NCBI GenBank assembly: GCA_030424825.1
Contig: JAUHWE010000338.1
Location: 1-5,709 of the forward strand
Reading direction: 5' to 3'
Origin: Verrucomicrobiia bacterium
GTDB lineage: Bacteria > Verrucomicrobiota > Verrucomicrobiia > Opitutales > Opitutaceae
DNA: 5,709 bases
The notes under the pieces: model-generated
What the model was told of the DNA's origin: nothing
Databases searched by the model: none
What the model saw: the letters and a program-made list of their open reading frames with translations, nothing else
Part shown: positions 1 to 5,451 of the stretch, piece by piece
Numbering within the stretch: position 1 is the first letter of the stretch
How the letters are laid out: each line of letters begins with the position of its first letter
Program-made: the position numbers and the translations under genes

Positions 1-237
1 GCCCAGATCCAACAAATTCCGGCCATCGAGCAAGGCCTTTCCTGAGACCCGGCAAAGCGGTTCGGGTGGCAGGAGCTTGGTCAGGGCCATCGAAGTCACG
101 CTTTTGCCGCTCCCGCTCTCTCCCACTATCGCCAAAGTCTTGCCCTCGTCTAGCTGAAAGGAAATGCCTTTGACCGCCTCATTCACTCCATCGCGGGAAT
201 GAAACGATACTTTGAGATCTTCGACGTCAAGGAGCAT
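1..237 (-). CDS. Oligopeptide/dipeptide-type ABC transporter ATP-binding protein, N-terminal part (runs off left edge)
   Basis: The first 79 residues are present; the stop lies outside the window. The start MLLDVEDLKVSF is the usual opening of DppD/OppD-type ATPases, and a Walker A motif GESGSGKS sits at residues 39-46, followed by SVTSMAL, which is typical of the peptide/nickel transporter ATPase family. By family knowledge the protein would sit on the cytoplasmic face of the inner membrane and power uptake of peptides or a similar solute through two permeases. The ATG at 237-235 is supported by a GGGGAG Shine-Dalgarno at 245-250 (minus strand), 7 nt upstream. Walker B, the signature motif and the C-terminal peptide-transporter extension are not in the window, so DppD versus OppD or a related sugar or opine system cannot be settled. 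It is transcribed away from the tRNA gene and is probably unrelated to the oxidoreductase cluster. Confidence 0.9.
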   Translation of the reverse strand, partial: MLLDVEDLKVSFHSRDGVNEAVKGISFQLDEGKTLAIVGESGSGKSVTSMALTKLLPPEPLCRVSGKALLDGRNLLDLG

Positions 238-447
238 TGGTTAACTCCCCACTGTGGAGACTTTGCCACAGCCGCCAAGTGTAAAAAGCCAAGATAGCGC
301 TGCGTACTCGACCACGGAACTTAAAGCCTCCTAGCTAAACCCCATCCCACCCTGCAAGCTGAATTTATTCTCGCCCGTTTAAAGACCTAGATTTTTACTT
401 GCCCGCCAGGCCAAAATCGGCTTCTTTCCCCTCCCTTCATCCCGAAT

Positions 448-532
448 GCCCAGGTGGTGGAATTGGTAGACACGCATGATTCAGGTTCATGTGCCGCGAG
501 GTGTGGGGGTTCGAGTCCCCCCCTGGGCACCA
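448..532 (+). tRNA. tRNA-Leu (anticodon CAG)
   Basis: A complete class II tRNA can be folded by eye. The acceptor stem GCCCAGG (448-454) pairs perfectly with CCTGGGC (522-528), followed by discriminator A and encoded CCA (530-532). The D-loop holds AATTGGTAGAC. The anticodon stem CATGA/TCATG (475-479/487-491) encloses loop TTCAGGT with anticodon CAG at 482-484, which reads CUG. A long variable arm (about 492-504, GCC-GCGA-GGT) marks the leucine class. The T-arm is GGGGG-TTCGAGT-CCCCC (505-521). A weak promoter-like pair, TTATTC (365-370) and TAGATT (388-393) spaced 17 bp, lies upstream, but I would not rely on it. No second copy of the tRNA 3' end, which would indicate an integrated element, was seen in the window. 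Confidence 0.97.
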
Positions 533-625
533 TCCTTCGTCGCAACGTAGTGTAGGCGAAGGATACCCTCCACAGCTCGAAGAGCGACGGATGGGCTGCC
601 CACACCACAGAGGGCTACGGATGGC
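532..625. repeat. Cluster of nested inverted repeats immediately after the tRNA gene
   Basis: No credible gene lies between the tRNA and the convergent oxidoreductase gene. This part is full of short dyads: ATCCTTCG (532-539) with CGAAGGAT (557-564), starting at the final A of the tRNA CCA; CCCTC (566-570) with GAGGG (610-614); and, inside that pair, GCTC-gaa-GAGC (575-585) and the palindrome TGGGCTGCCCA (592-602). The octamer ACGGATGG occurs at 587-594 and 617-624, and a near-inverted version of it is at 530-543. It resembles an interspersed palindromic repeat or a structured RNA downstream of the tRNA. No T-run follows, so it is not a textbook intrinsic terminator. The identity is inferred; the dyads are directly visible. 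Confidence 0.5.
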
Positions 626-683
626 ACGGCCGATTTCGCTTGGTGCTAGCTGGTAGACGAAGTCCCGAGTAGTGCGGCAAGAA

Positions 684-705
684 CCCGGCACTAAAAAGAA
701 CCGGG
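684..705 (-). terminator. Possible weak terminator hairpin downstream of the Gfo/Idh gene
   Basis: Perfect 5-bp GC arms CCCGG (684-688) and CCGGG (701-705) enclose a 12-nt loop, about 60 nt past the stop of the leftward gene. Read leftwards the hairpin is followed only by TTCTTG, so the U-tract is poor. It is a candidate only; Rho-dependent ending is equally possible. Confidence 0.2.
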
Positions 706-767
706 AAGGTCCGAGAATCGAGCACGGGGGATCTCACCCAGAAAACCTTAGAAACAAGGCGATCCAA

Positions 768-2174
768 CTAGCCGTTGAGCGCCCAGCCCTTGCGGTAATC
801 CTTTCGCAAGAGACGGTTTGCTTTGGGACTATTGGTCACTTCCATTTTCTTCGCGTTGTAATCGAGTTTTTCGCCGACGTCGTAGGCCACCGCCCCGAGA
901 AGGAGCTGCTCGATCAGGACGCCCGAATAATCGAAGTTACAGGAAGTCTTGAGGTCCGTCTTGCAGGCGTTAGTCCATTCTTCCCCGAAATTGGCGACGG
1001 TTCTTTCCGGAACCTGTATTTTGCTCGAATCGTAATAGGACAGGTCTGCGGATTTTCCGTAAGGAATGACCGTCCGGGTCTTGAAATCCGCCACAATGAA
1101 TCCCTTCGTTCCTTTGAAAAGCGCCCCGTGTCCGATCTTGCTCACGTCGACATAACTGAGGGGCGACTTGGGCATATTTCCGCCTTGGTGCCAGGACACC
1201 CGAATCTTCCCGCGCCAGTCATTGGCGGGATTGATGCAACTTGAACTCATGCGGGATGGCGCCACTTCTGGATTGTAGGGCTCTCCTTCCGCCTGAGCTG
1301 AAATCGGGTAGTCAGCATCAAGTGGATTGAATGCCAAGTCCATCGTATGGCTACCCATGTCCCCAATCTGCCAGTTGCCAAAATCGCGATACATGTTCCA
1401 TGAAAGGCAATTCGACCCCCTCGGCCACTTCGTTGGGTCAGACTCAAAATAGGAATGCGTCTTTTCGCCGGTGCGCCAATTCAACGCGATGAAGTAGTCC
1501 TCACTGAACGAATGCATCGGAGAAGGCCCGACCCAGAGATCCCAGTCGATGTAATCGGGAGCCGATCCGGTTGCCGCCGGGTATCCTTTTTTATTGTGAT
1601 AGCGATCGCCCCAAGCGTGCACATCCTGCAGCTCGCCAATCGCCCCCTCGTGGATGAGTTCACGGATGTAGGCAAAGTTTGGATCAAAATGGCGCTGGGT
1701 CCCACATTGTGTCGCAACCTTGTTCCGATTCTTCAAATAGGTCTCACGAACCAGACGCGCTTCTTCGACACTATTGGCCAATGGCTTTTCGCCGTACACA
1801 TGCAGCCCGCGATTCATTGCCCAAATCGAAATAAACGCGTGGTGATGGTCGGGTGTGCAACAGACAACGGCATCCAAATCTTTCTGGTCCAGACATTTGC
1901 GCCAGTCTTTGTACTGCTTTGCCTTGGGGAACTTCTGGGCGGCGGCGGCTAGAGCCTTGGAATTGACATCGCAGAGCGCGACCACGTTTTCCTTCTCCAG
2001 CATTGGGAAATGGGCCGTGGCCCGGCCCCAGCAGCCTATGAGTGCGATGTTCAATCGATTGCCGGGACGATTCTGGCCAAAAAGCGAACCGCTTGGCAGA
2101 AACAGGAGGCCGGCGCCGGTTGAGGCCGAGGCAGCAAGAAATTGACGACGATTTGGAGTATTAGGGCTCTTCAT
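768..2174 (-). CDS. Tat-exported Gfo/Idh/MocA family oxidoreductase
   Basis: This is a 468-residue protein of the Gfo/Idh/MocA family. The N-terminus carries a twin-arginine signal: NRRQFL (residues 8-13) followed by a mildly hydrophobic stretch to about residue 35, so it is expected to be folded with its cofactor and then exported. The Rossmann domain starts at about residue 41 (NIALIG) and ends with the family's EKP motif at 129-131 (YGEKPLANS). The C-terminal domain holds DWDLWVGP (210-217) and GDMGSHTMD (271-279), with His276 at the usual catalytic-histidine position. The dinucleotide loop reads GCWGRA (47-52) where GxGxxG is normal. Length and architecture fit the large secreted Gfo/Idh paralogue group of Verrucomicrobiota, Planctomycetota and Bacteroidota, whose substrates are mostly unknown. 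A glycosidase of the NAD-dependent GH109 kind has the same fold and cannot be excluded. The ATG at 2174 places the Tat motif correctly, though the Shine-Dalgarno is poor. It is the last of four leftward genes, 136 bp after the short-chain dehydrogenase gene. Confidence 0.93.
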   Translation of the reverse strand: MKSPNTPNRRQFLAASASTGAGLLFLPSGSLFGQNRPGNRLNIALIGCWGRATAHFPMLEKENVVALCDVNSKALAAAAQKFPKAKQYKDWRKCLDQKDLDAVVCCTPDHHHAFISIWAMNRGLHVYGEKPLANSVEEARLVRETYLKNRNKVATQCGTQRHFDPNFAYIRELIHEGAIGELQDVHAWGDRYHNKKGYPAATGSAPDYIDWDLWVGPSPMHSFSEDYFIALNWRTGEKTHSYFESDPTKWPRGSNCLSWNMYRDFGNWQIGDMGSHTMDLAFNPLDADYPISAQAEGEPYNPEVAPSRMSSSCINPANDWRGKIRVSWHQGGNMPKSPLSYVDVSKIGHGALFKGTKGFIVADFKTRTVIPYGKSADLSYYDSSKIQVPERTVANFGEEWTNACKTDLKTSCNFDYSGVLIEQLLLGAVAYDVGEKLDYNAKKMEVTNSPKANRLLRKDYRKGWALNG

Positions 2175-2310
2175 AATCGGAAAACCTACGTATCTAAGTC
2201 TAGCGAGTCAACGAACTAAGACGCCTTCGCGATAGAGATTATTGCCCGATACAAACACAACGGGTCCAAGACTACGTTGCCGCCCGCCTACACCTTCTAG
2301 ATCACCGGAA

Positions 2311-3081
2311 CTACCGACCCATCCAACCTCCGTCGACTAGCATGGTCGTCCCATGCATATAGTCGGATGCCTGAGAGGCTAAAAAGACCGCGGGACCTTT
2401 GAAGTCGTCTGCCTGGCCCCATCTCCCTGCCGGAATACGCGAAAGGATCGACGCGCTGCGTTCCGGATCATTTCGCAAGGCCTCGGTATTGTCGGTTGAA
2501 ATATAGCCGGGAGCGATCGCATTTACGTTGATTCCCCGGGAGGCCCATTCATTCGCCAACGCCATCGTGAGCTGCCCCACCCCTCCTTTGCTGGCTGCGT
2601 ACCCAGGGACCGTTATTCCTCCTTGGAACGTCAAAAGCGACGCGGTGAAAATTATCTTTCCCGAACCGCGTTCCAACATCCCTTTGGCGATCTCCCGGCT
2701 CAGAACAAACTGGGCGTTCAAGTTCACCTCGATCACCTTGTCCCAATACTCATCCGGATGCTCCGCAGCGGGTTTGCGCAAAATGGTTCCGGCGTTGTTG
2801 ACGAGTATGTCGATCGTTTTGTGATGGGAGTTAATTTCGTCAATCAACTTGTAGAGTGCGCCCCGATCCGCGAAGTCGCAGCTGTATCCAGAAAACGAGC
2901 GCCCAAGCGCGACAACCTCTCTTTCCACTTCACTCCCGGAATGCTCCAGAGTTGCCGACACACCTACGATATTGGCACCCGCTTCCGCTAGGCCAATGGC
3001 GATCGATCTCCCGATACCGCGCTTGCAGCCAGTGACCAGAGCCGTTTTTCCTTCAAGGTTGAACATGTCCAAGGTTTTCAT
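2311..3081 (-). CDS. kduD: Short-chain dehydrogenase, KduD-like (2-dehydro-3-deoxy-D-gluconate 5-dehydrogenase)
   Basis: The protein is a 256-residue classical short-chain dehydrogenase. Counting from the chosen ATG, it shows the cofactor motif TGCKRGIG (17-24), NNAG (95-98), catalytic Ser148, and Tyr161-x-x-x-Lys165. KduD hallmarks are strong along the whole length: FNLEGKTALVTG near the start, ILVNNAGTI, SLLTFQGGI, NEWASRGINVNAIAPGY, and RIPAGRWG followed by SDY and a terminal VDGGW. In KduD the enzyme interconverts 2-keto-3-deoxygluconate and 2,5-diketo-3-deoxygluconate with NAD(H) in the cytoplasm, in pectin and uronate breakdown. With no kduI partner visible, a related 2-keto-3-deoxy sugar-acid dehydrogenase role (for example on a deoxy-fuconate or galactonate) is possible. 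The ATG at 3081 matches the KduD N-terminus; an in-frame TTG at 3087 would add two residues and sits 5 nt after a GAG. The gene begins 38 bp after the zinc dehydrogenase stop, which suggests co-transcription. Confidence 0.9.
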   Translation of the reverse strand: MKTLDMFNLEGKTALVTGCKRGIGRSIAIGLAEAGANIVGVSATLEHSGSEVEREVVALGRSFSGYSCDFADRGALYKLIDEINSHHKTIDILVNNAGTILRKPAAEHPDEYWDKVIEVNLNAQFVLSREIAKGMLERGSGKIIFTASLLTFQGGITVPGYAASKGGVGQLTMALANEWASRGINVNAIAPGYISTDNTEALRNDPERSASILSRIPAGRWGQADDFKGPAVFLASQASDYMHGTTMLVDGGWMGR

Positions 3082-3119
3082 ATACAATTCGTCTCGATCC
3101 GATTGACCGACTAATTAAT

Positions 3120-4133
3120 TCATCCACACTGGATCAGATACTTGATCCCATCGGGGTTCGCATCTATTTTCTCGAAAGTTGCTTGCACCGCTTCGATAGG
3201 GGCGATCTCCGTTATGAGCTGGTCGAGAGGAAGCTTTCCTTCTCCCATCAACTCAATCGCTTCGTCAAAGTCGCACTCTTCATACAATCGCACTCCGATC
3301 AATTGAATCTCCGACCAGAAGAATTTGAATAGATTCACGGGACGCGGTTCGGGATGGATGGCGACCATGACGATTCTCCCTCGAACGTTTGGCAGTTCGG
3401 TCATGATCTCAGCTCCCGGCGCGGATCCTGAAACTTCGAATACGCAATCCGCCATGGCTCCATCCGTAAGTTCGCTGACTTTCTCCACCACGTTCTGACG
3501 CATTGGATTCACCCCTTCGATCCCGAGCTTAGTCGCGAATTCCAAACGAGATTCATTCACTTCCGACAGAACCACGCGAGCCCCTTTGACTTTCGCAACC
3601 AGGGCAATGAGCAACCCGATTGGCCCTCCTCCGATCACAACGCAAGTTTCTCCGGCGCGCACCTTCCCAAGCCGCACATCATGAACCGCCACTGCGGCTG
3701 GTTCGACTAGCGCTCCATGGCTCAAAGGCATGCCTTCCGGCAACTTGTGCAGCGTATAGGCGGGCACCGTCCAGGAAGACTGCATTCCACCCGGAAGATC
3801 TATTCCAATAAATTTCAAATTCTTGCCGACATGGGCGTGGCCTTTATCAAAGGAGACCGCCTCGCCGAACATCAATGGCCGCACCGCAACCTTGTCACCT
3901 ACCTGTACCGTCTCGACGCCATCACCCAACTCCGAAACTACGGCGGACACTTCGTGCCCTATTGTCTGAGGAAGACTGACACGCTGGTCCATGTGGCCAT
4001 GATAAATATGCATATCCGTTCCACAAATACCACAGTATGCTACGCTCAATCGGACTTCGCCCGGTCCGGGAGGAATCGCCACACTCTCACCGATCCCGAT
4101 TTGCTTAGCCCCTCGATAGTTCGCTGCTTTCAT
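3120..4133 (-). CDS. Zinc-type medium-chain dehydrogenase (polyol/sugar-alcohol or L-threonine dehydrogenase-like)
   Basis: A 337-residue GroES-like plus Rossmann alcohol dehydrogenase. Catalytic-zinc residues are in place: Cys37 in GICGTD (35-40), His60-Glu61 in IGHE, and Glu144 in LVEPAAVAVH. The NAD-binding loop is IGGGPIG (167-173), and an acidic Glu191 follows the second strand (LSEVNESR), which favours NAD over NADP. The structural-zinc lobe (about residues 86-105), where this family usually has four cysteines, has none, while the flanking KNLKFIGID and SSWTVPA are well kept. Relatives oxidise secondary alcohols in polyols, aldonates (L-idonate or L-galactonate 5-dehydrogenase type), butanediol or threonine; the exact substrate cannot be read here. 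The ATG at 4133 gives the standard MKAANYRG opening; a TTG at 4160 would add nine atypical residues and is less likely. It lies 78 bp downstream of the aldo/keto reductase gene and 38 bp upstream of the KduD-like gene. Confidence 0.92.
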   Translation of the reverse strand: MKAANYRGAKQIGIGESVAIPPGPGEVRLSVAYCGICGTDMHIYHGHMDQRVSLPQTIGHEVSAVVSELGDGVETVQVGDKVAVRPLMFGEAVSFDKGHAHVGKNLKFIGIDLPGGMQSSWTVPAYTLHKLPEGMPLSHGALVEPAAVAVHDVRLGKVRAGETCVVIGGGPIGLLIALVAKVKGARVVLSEVNESRLEFATKLGIEGVNPMRQNVVEKVSELTDGAMADCVFEVSGSAPGAEIMTELPNVRGRIVMVAIHPEPRPVNLFKFFWSEIQLIGVRLYEECDFDEAIELMGEGKLPLDQLITEIAPIEAVQATFEKIDANPDGIKYLIQCG

Positions 4134-4211
4134 TGCTTGTAAAACTGGACCCCTGAACAACCGCTGGCAAGTCTCGACAACAGGATTTCGAGGAGGAACA
4201 CTTCAACCGGA

Positions 4212-5180
4212 CTATTTCCGTGAGCCACTGGCATCTGGCGGCTTAGGACTGCCCGGTCCCACGGTATTGCGAACCGCGAAGTAGTCTTCCCGCGACAGAC
4301 GTTTGCCGAAAACTCCCGTAGCCTCTTCGATTTGCGAGGGCGTTTTGATCCCGCAAATGGCGACTTGAATAGACGGATGCATGAGCGTGGCTGCCAAAAC
4401 CAACTGGTAGATCGTGAGCCCATAGCGATCGGCAATCGGCTTCAGACTTTGTACTTTTGCGCAAAGCTCTTTGAATCGCTCTCCCTTGAAGTCAGGATCA
4501 TTTTGCCGGAAGTCGGTAAACGTCTCCTCGCCCGTGTATTTTCCCGTCAATAGCCCTTTGTGCATGGGAGAGTAGATCATCACGCCGATGTTTTCCGACT
4601 GGCAGTAAGGAAGCAGGTCCGCCTCTCCCGCAGGATTTACCAGACTGAAGGAAGGCTGCACCACCGTGTAGGGCGCAAACTGTCGCTGGGCACGGCATTG
4701 CTCTACCGAATGATTGCTTAAAGCGAAATTTCTAACCTTTCCCTGCTCCTTCAGTTTTTCCAAGGCTCCTGCGATGTCAGCAAACGGAGTCAACGGATCA
4801 AACAAATGCAGGAAATAGAGATCGATCGTCTCAATCCCCAGACGCTTTAACGACAATTCACATCGCTCGGCTATATGCTCGGGAGACAAGTCAGGGTAGC
4901 GAGAACCATCTGGATTGAAGTGATTAAATACTTTGGTTGCGATAACGAGTTCATCTCTTGGAAGTTCCTGGATGGCTTCTCCCAGCACCGTCTCCGCGTG
5001 GCCATCGCCATACGCTTCAGCTGTGTCGAAGAAATTGATACCGCGATCAAACGCGGTCTTCATCGCAGCTATCGCATCGCTCTTCGACTGCTCGCCCCAA
5101 AACCTCGGGCTCAGCTGCCAGGTTCCAAAAGCGACCGGAGAAACCGACAACTCACTTTGGCCGAGAACTACTCGCTCCAC
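4212..5180 (-). CDS. Aldo/keto reductase
   Basis: The protein has 322 residues, the usual size for a TIM-barrel aldo/keto reductase. The catalytic tetrad is visible: Asp52 and Tyr57 in FFDTAEAYG (50-58), Lys83 in IATKVF (80-85), and His125 in LYFLHLFDP (121-129). Further family signatures are LSLKRLGIETIDLYFLHL, NFALSNHSVEQ, the YSPMHKGLLTGKY segment and CGIKTPSQIEEA near the C-terminus, the last being the cofactor phosphate-binding region. Such enzymes use NAD(P)H to reduce sugar aldehydes or ketones, or run in the oxidative direction as sugar 1-dehydrogenases (L-galactose or L-fucose dehydrogenases are in this family). The substrate here is unknown. The start is a GTG at 5180, fixed by an excellent Shine-Dalgarno 8 nt upstream and by the typical MERVVLGQSELSVS opening. 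The last 14 residues form a loose Pro/Ser/Lys tail. It is the first gene of the leftward cluster. Confidence 0.94.
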   Translation of the reverse strand: MERVVLGQSELSVSPVAFGTWQLSPRFWGEQSKSDAIAAMKTAFDRGINFFDTAEAYGDGHAETVLGEAIQELPRDELVIATKVFNHFNPDGSRYPDLSPEHIAERCELSLKRLGIETIDLYFLHLFDPLTPFADIAGALEKLKEQGKVRNFALSNHSVEQCRAQRQFAPYTVVQPSFSLVNPAGEADLLPYCQSENIGVMIYSPMHKGLLTGKYTGEETFTDFRQNDPDFKGERFKELCAKVQSLKPIADRYGLTIYQLVLAATLMHPSIQVAICGIKTPSQIEEATGVFGKRLSREDYFAVRNTVGPGSPKPPDASGSRK

Positions 5181-5188
5181 AACAGCGC

Positions 5189-5196
5189 CCTCCTTT
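5189..5196 (-). promoter_or_regulatory. Strong Shine-Dalgarno deciding a GTG start
   Basis: The minus strand reads AAAGGAGG here, close to a perfect anti-16S match, 8 nt before the GTG at 5180. It confirms the GTG start of the aldo/keto reductase and contrasts with the weak ribosome binding sites of the three genes that follow. Confidence 0.85.
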
Positions 5197-5215
5197 CCCG
5201 ATAAATAGACGTTCT

Positions 5216-5230
5216 TCTCCGTAAAGGAGA
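5216..5230. promoter_or_regulatory. Dyad TCTCC-N5-GGAGA in the leader of the aldo/keto reductase gene
   Basis: TCTCC (5216-5220) and GGAGA (5226-5230) are perfect inverted arms around GTAAA. The dyad lies 20 nt upstream of the Shine-Dalgarno, so it may be a small RNA hairpin or a protein site. A similar dyad (ctcc-N5-ggaga) is found at 5322-5335. The function is inferred. Confidence 0.3.
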
Positions 5231-5258
5231 GTGAGGAGATCGGAGCGTAAAGATTACC

Positions 5259-5271
5259 CTATGCCGCATAG
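5259..5271. promoter_or_regulatory. Perfect 13-bp palindrome, candidate operator
   Basis: CTATGC-c-GCATAG is a perfect inverted repeat about a single central base pair, with partial extension outside (TA at 5255-5256 with TA at 5274-5275). It overlaps the putative -10 hexamer (5270-5275) and the expected transcription start of the leftward cluster. The size and odd-centred symmetry suit a helix-turn-helix repressor such as a LacI- or GntR-type regulator, but no regulator gene is in the window, so the family assignment is a guess. Confidence 0.45.
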
Positions 5272-5298
5272 TATAGAAGATCCCTAACAGTCCCTTAA
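5270..5298 (-). promoter_or_regulatory. Putative sigma-70-like promoter for the leftward cluster
   Basis: On the minus strand a TATACT -10 (5270-5275, five of six matches to TATAAT) is preceded at 17 bp by a weak -35, TTAAGG (5293-5298). A perfect TTGACA lies at 5305-5310, but its 29-bp spacing to TATACT is too long to serve as that promoter's -35. Predicted initiation is near 5263, giving a leader of roughly 80 nt before the GTG. Confidence 0.35.
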
Positions 5299-5316
5299 TT
5301 CAAGTGTCAACGGGTT

Positions 5317-5347
5317 ACTCACTCCAAAACGGAGAATCCAAGTGAGT
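5317..5347. promoter_or_regulatory. 7-bp inverted repeat with 17-bp spacer in the divergent control region
   Basis: ACTCACT (5317-5323) and AGTGAGT (5341-5347) are perfect arms whose centres are 24 bp apart, so both halves lie within about two helical turns on one DNA face. Nested inside is CTCC-aaaac-GGAG (5322-5334). It sits between the two divergent genes and may be an activator or repressor site, or a hairpin. No direct evidence of function. Confidence 0.3.
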
Positions 5348-5371
5348 GTCTAATAGTTCAATTAGAATGGA

Positions 5372-5407
5372 TAAGCTCTCCTTTAGTGCGGCGTTTTTCA
5401 GAGCTTA
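5372..5407 (+). promoter_or_regulatory. 8-bp inverted repeat in the upstream region of the rightward gene
   Basis: TAAGCTCT (5372-5379) pairs perfectly with AGAGCTTA (5400-5407) around a 20-nt loop that ends in GTTTTTC. It lies 45-80 nt upstream of the rightward start codon, so it may form a leader hairpin or be a protein binding site. No known riboswitch was recognised, and no convincing -35/-10 pair for the rightward gene was found. Confidence 0.3.
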
Positions 5408-5451
5408 ATTCCTCTTGAAAGCAACTCAATAAACACGGAGCCTAATTGCAA

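Noticed and set aside
448..532. tRNA-Leu as an integration site for a genomic island
   Set aside because: No integrase gene and no direct repeat of the tRNA 3' end was found in the window; the neighbouring genes look like ordinary metabolism.
387..691. Two overlapping minus-strand open frames (73 and 84 codons) with GGLEPPH and GGDSNPH peptides
   Set aside because: They are antisense readings through the tRNA-Leu gene and its flanking repeat. Such peptides are a well-known false prediction over tRNA genes.
672..1244. Plus-strand open frame of 190 codons
   Set aside because: It is mostly antisense to the well-supported Gfo/Idh gene, has no recognisable domain, and reads as a shadow of that gene's codon bias.
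1455..1952. Plus-strand open frame of 165 codons
   Set aside because: Entirely antisense to the Gfo/Idh gene with no domain or ribosome binding site; shadow frame.
2175..2310. Possible hairpin and promoter in the gap before the Gfo/Idh gene
   Set aside because: Only a short interrupted dyad (TTGCCCG with CGGGTCCAA near 2242-2270) is present, with no clear -35/-10 pair; too weak to report as a feature.
3717..4142. Plus-strand open frame of 141 codons
   Set aside because: Antisense to the zinc dehydrogenase, with no family resemblance.
4134..4160. TTG start adding nine residues to the zinc dehydrogenase
   Set aside because: The family begins at MKAA-type sequences, and the added MFRGPVLQA has no counterpart I know; the ATG at 4133 is preferred.
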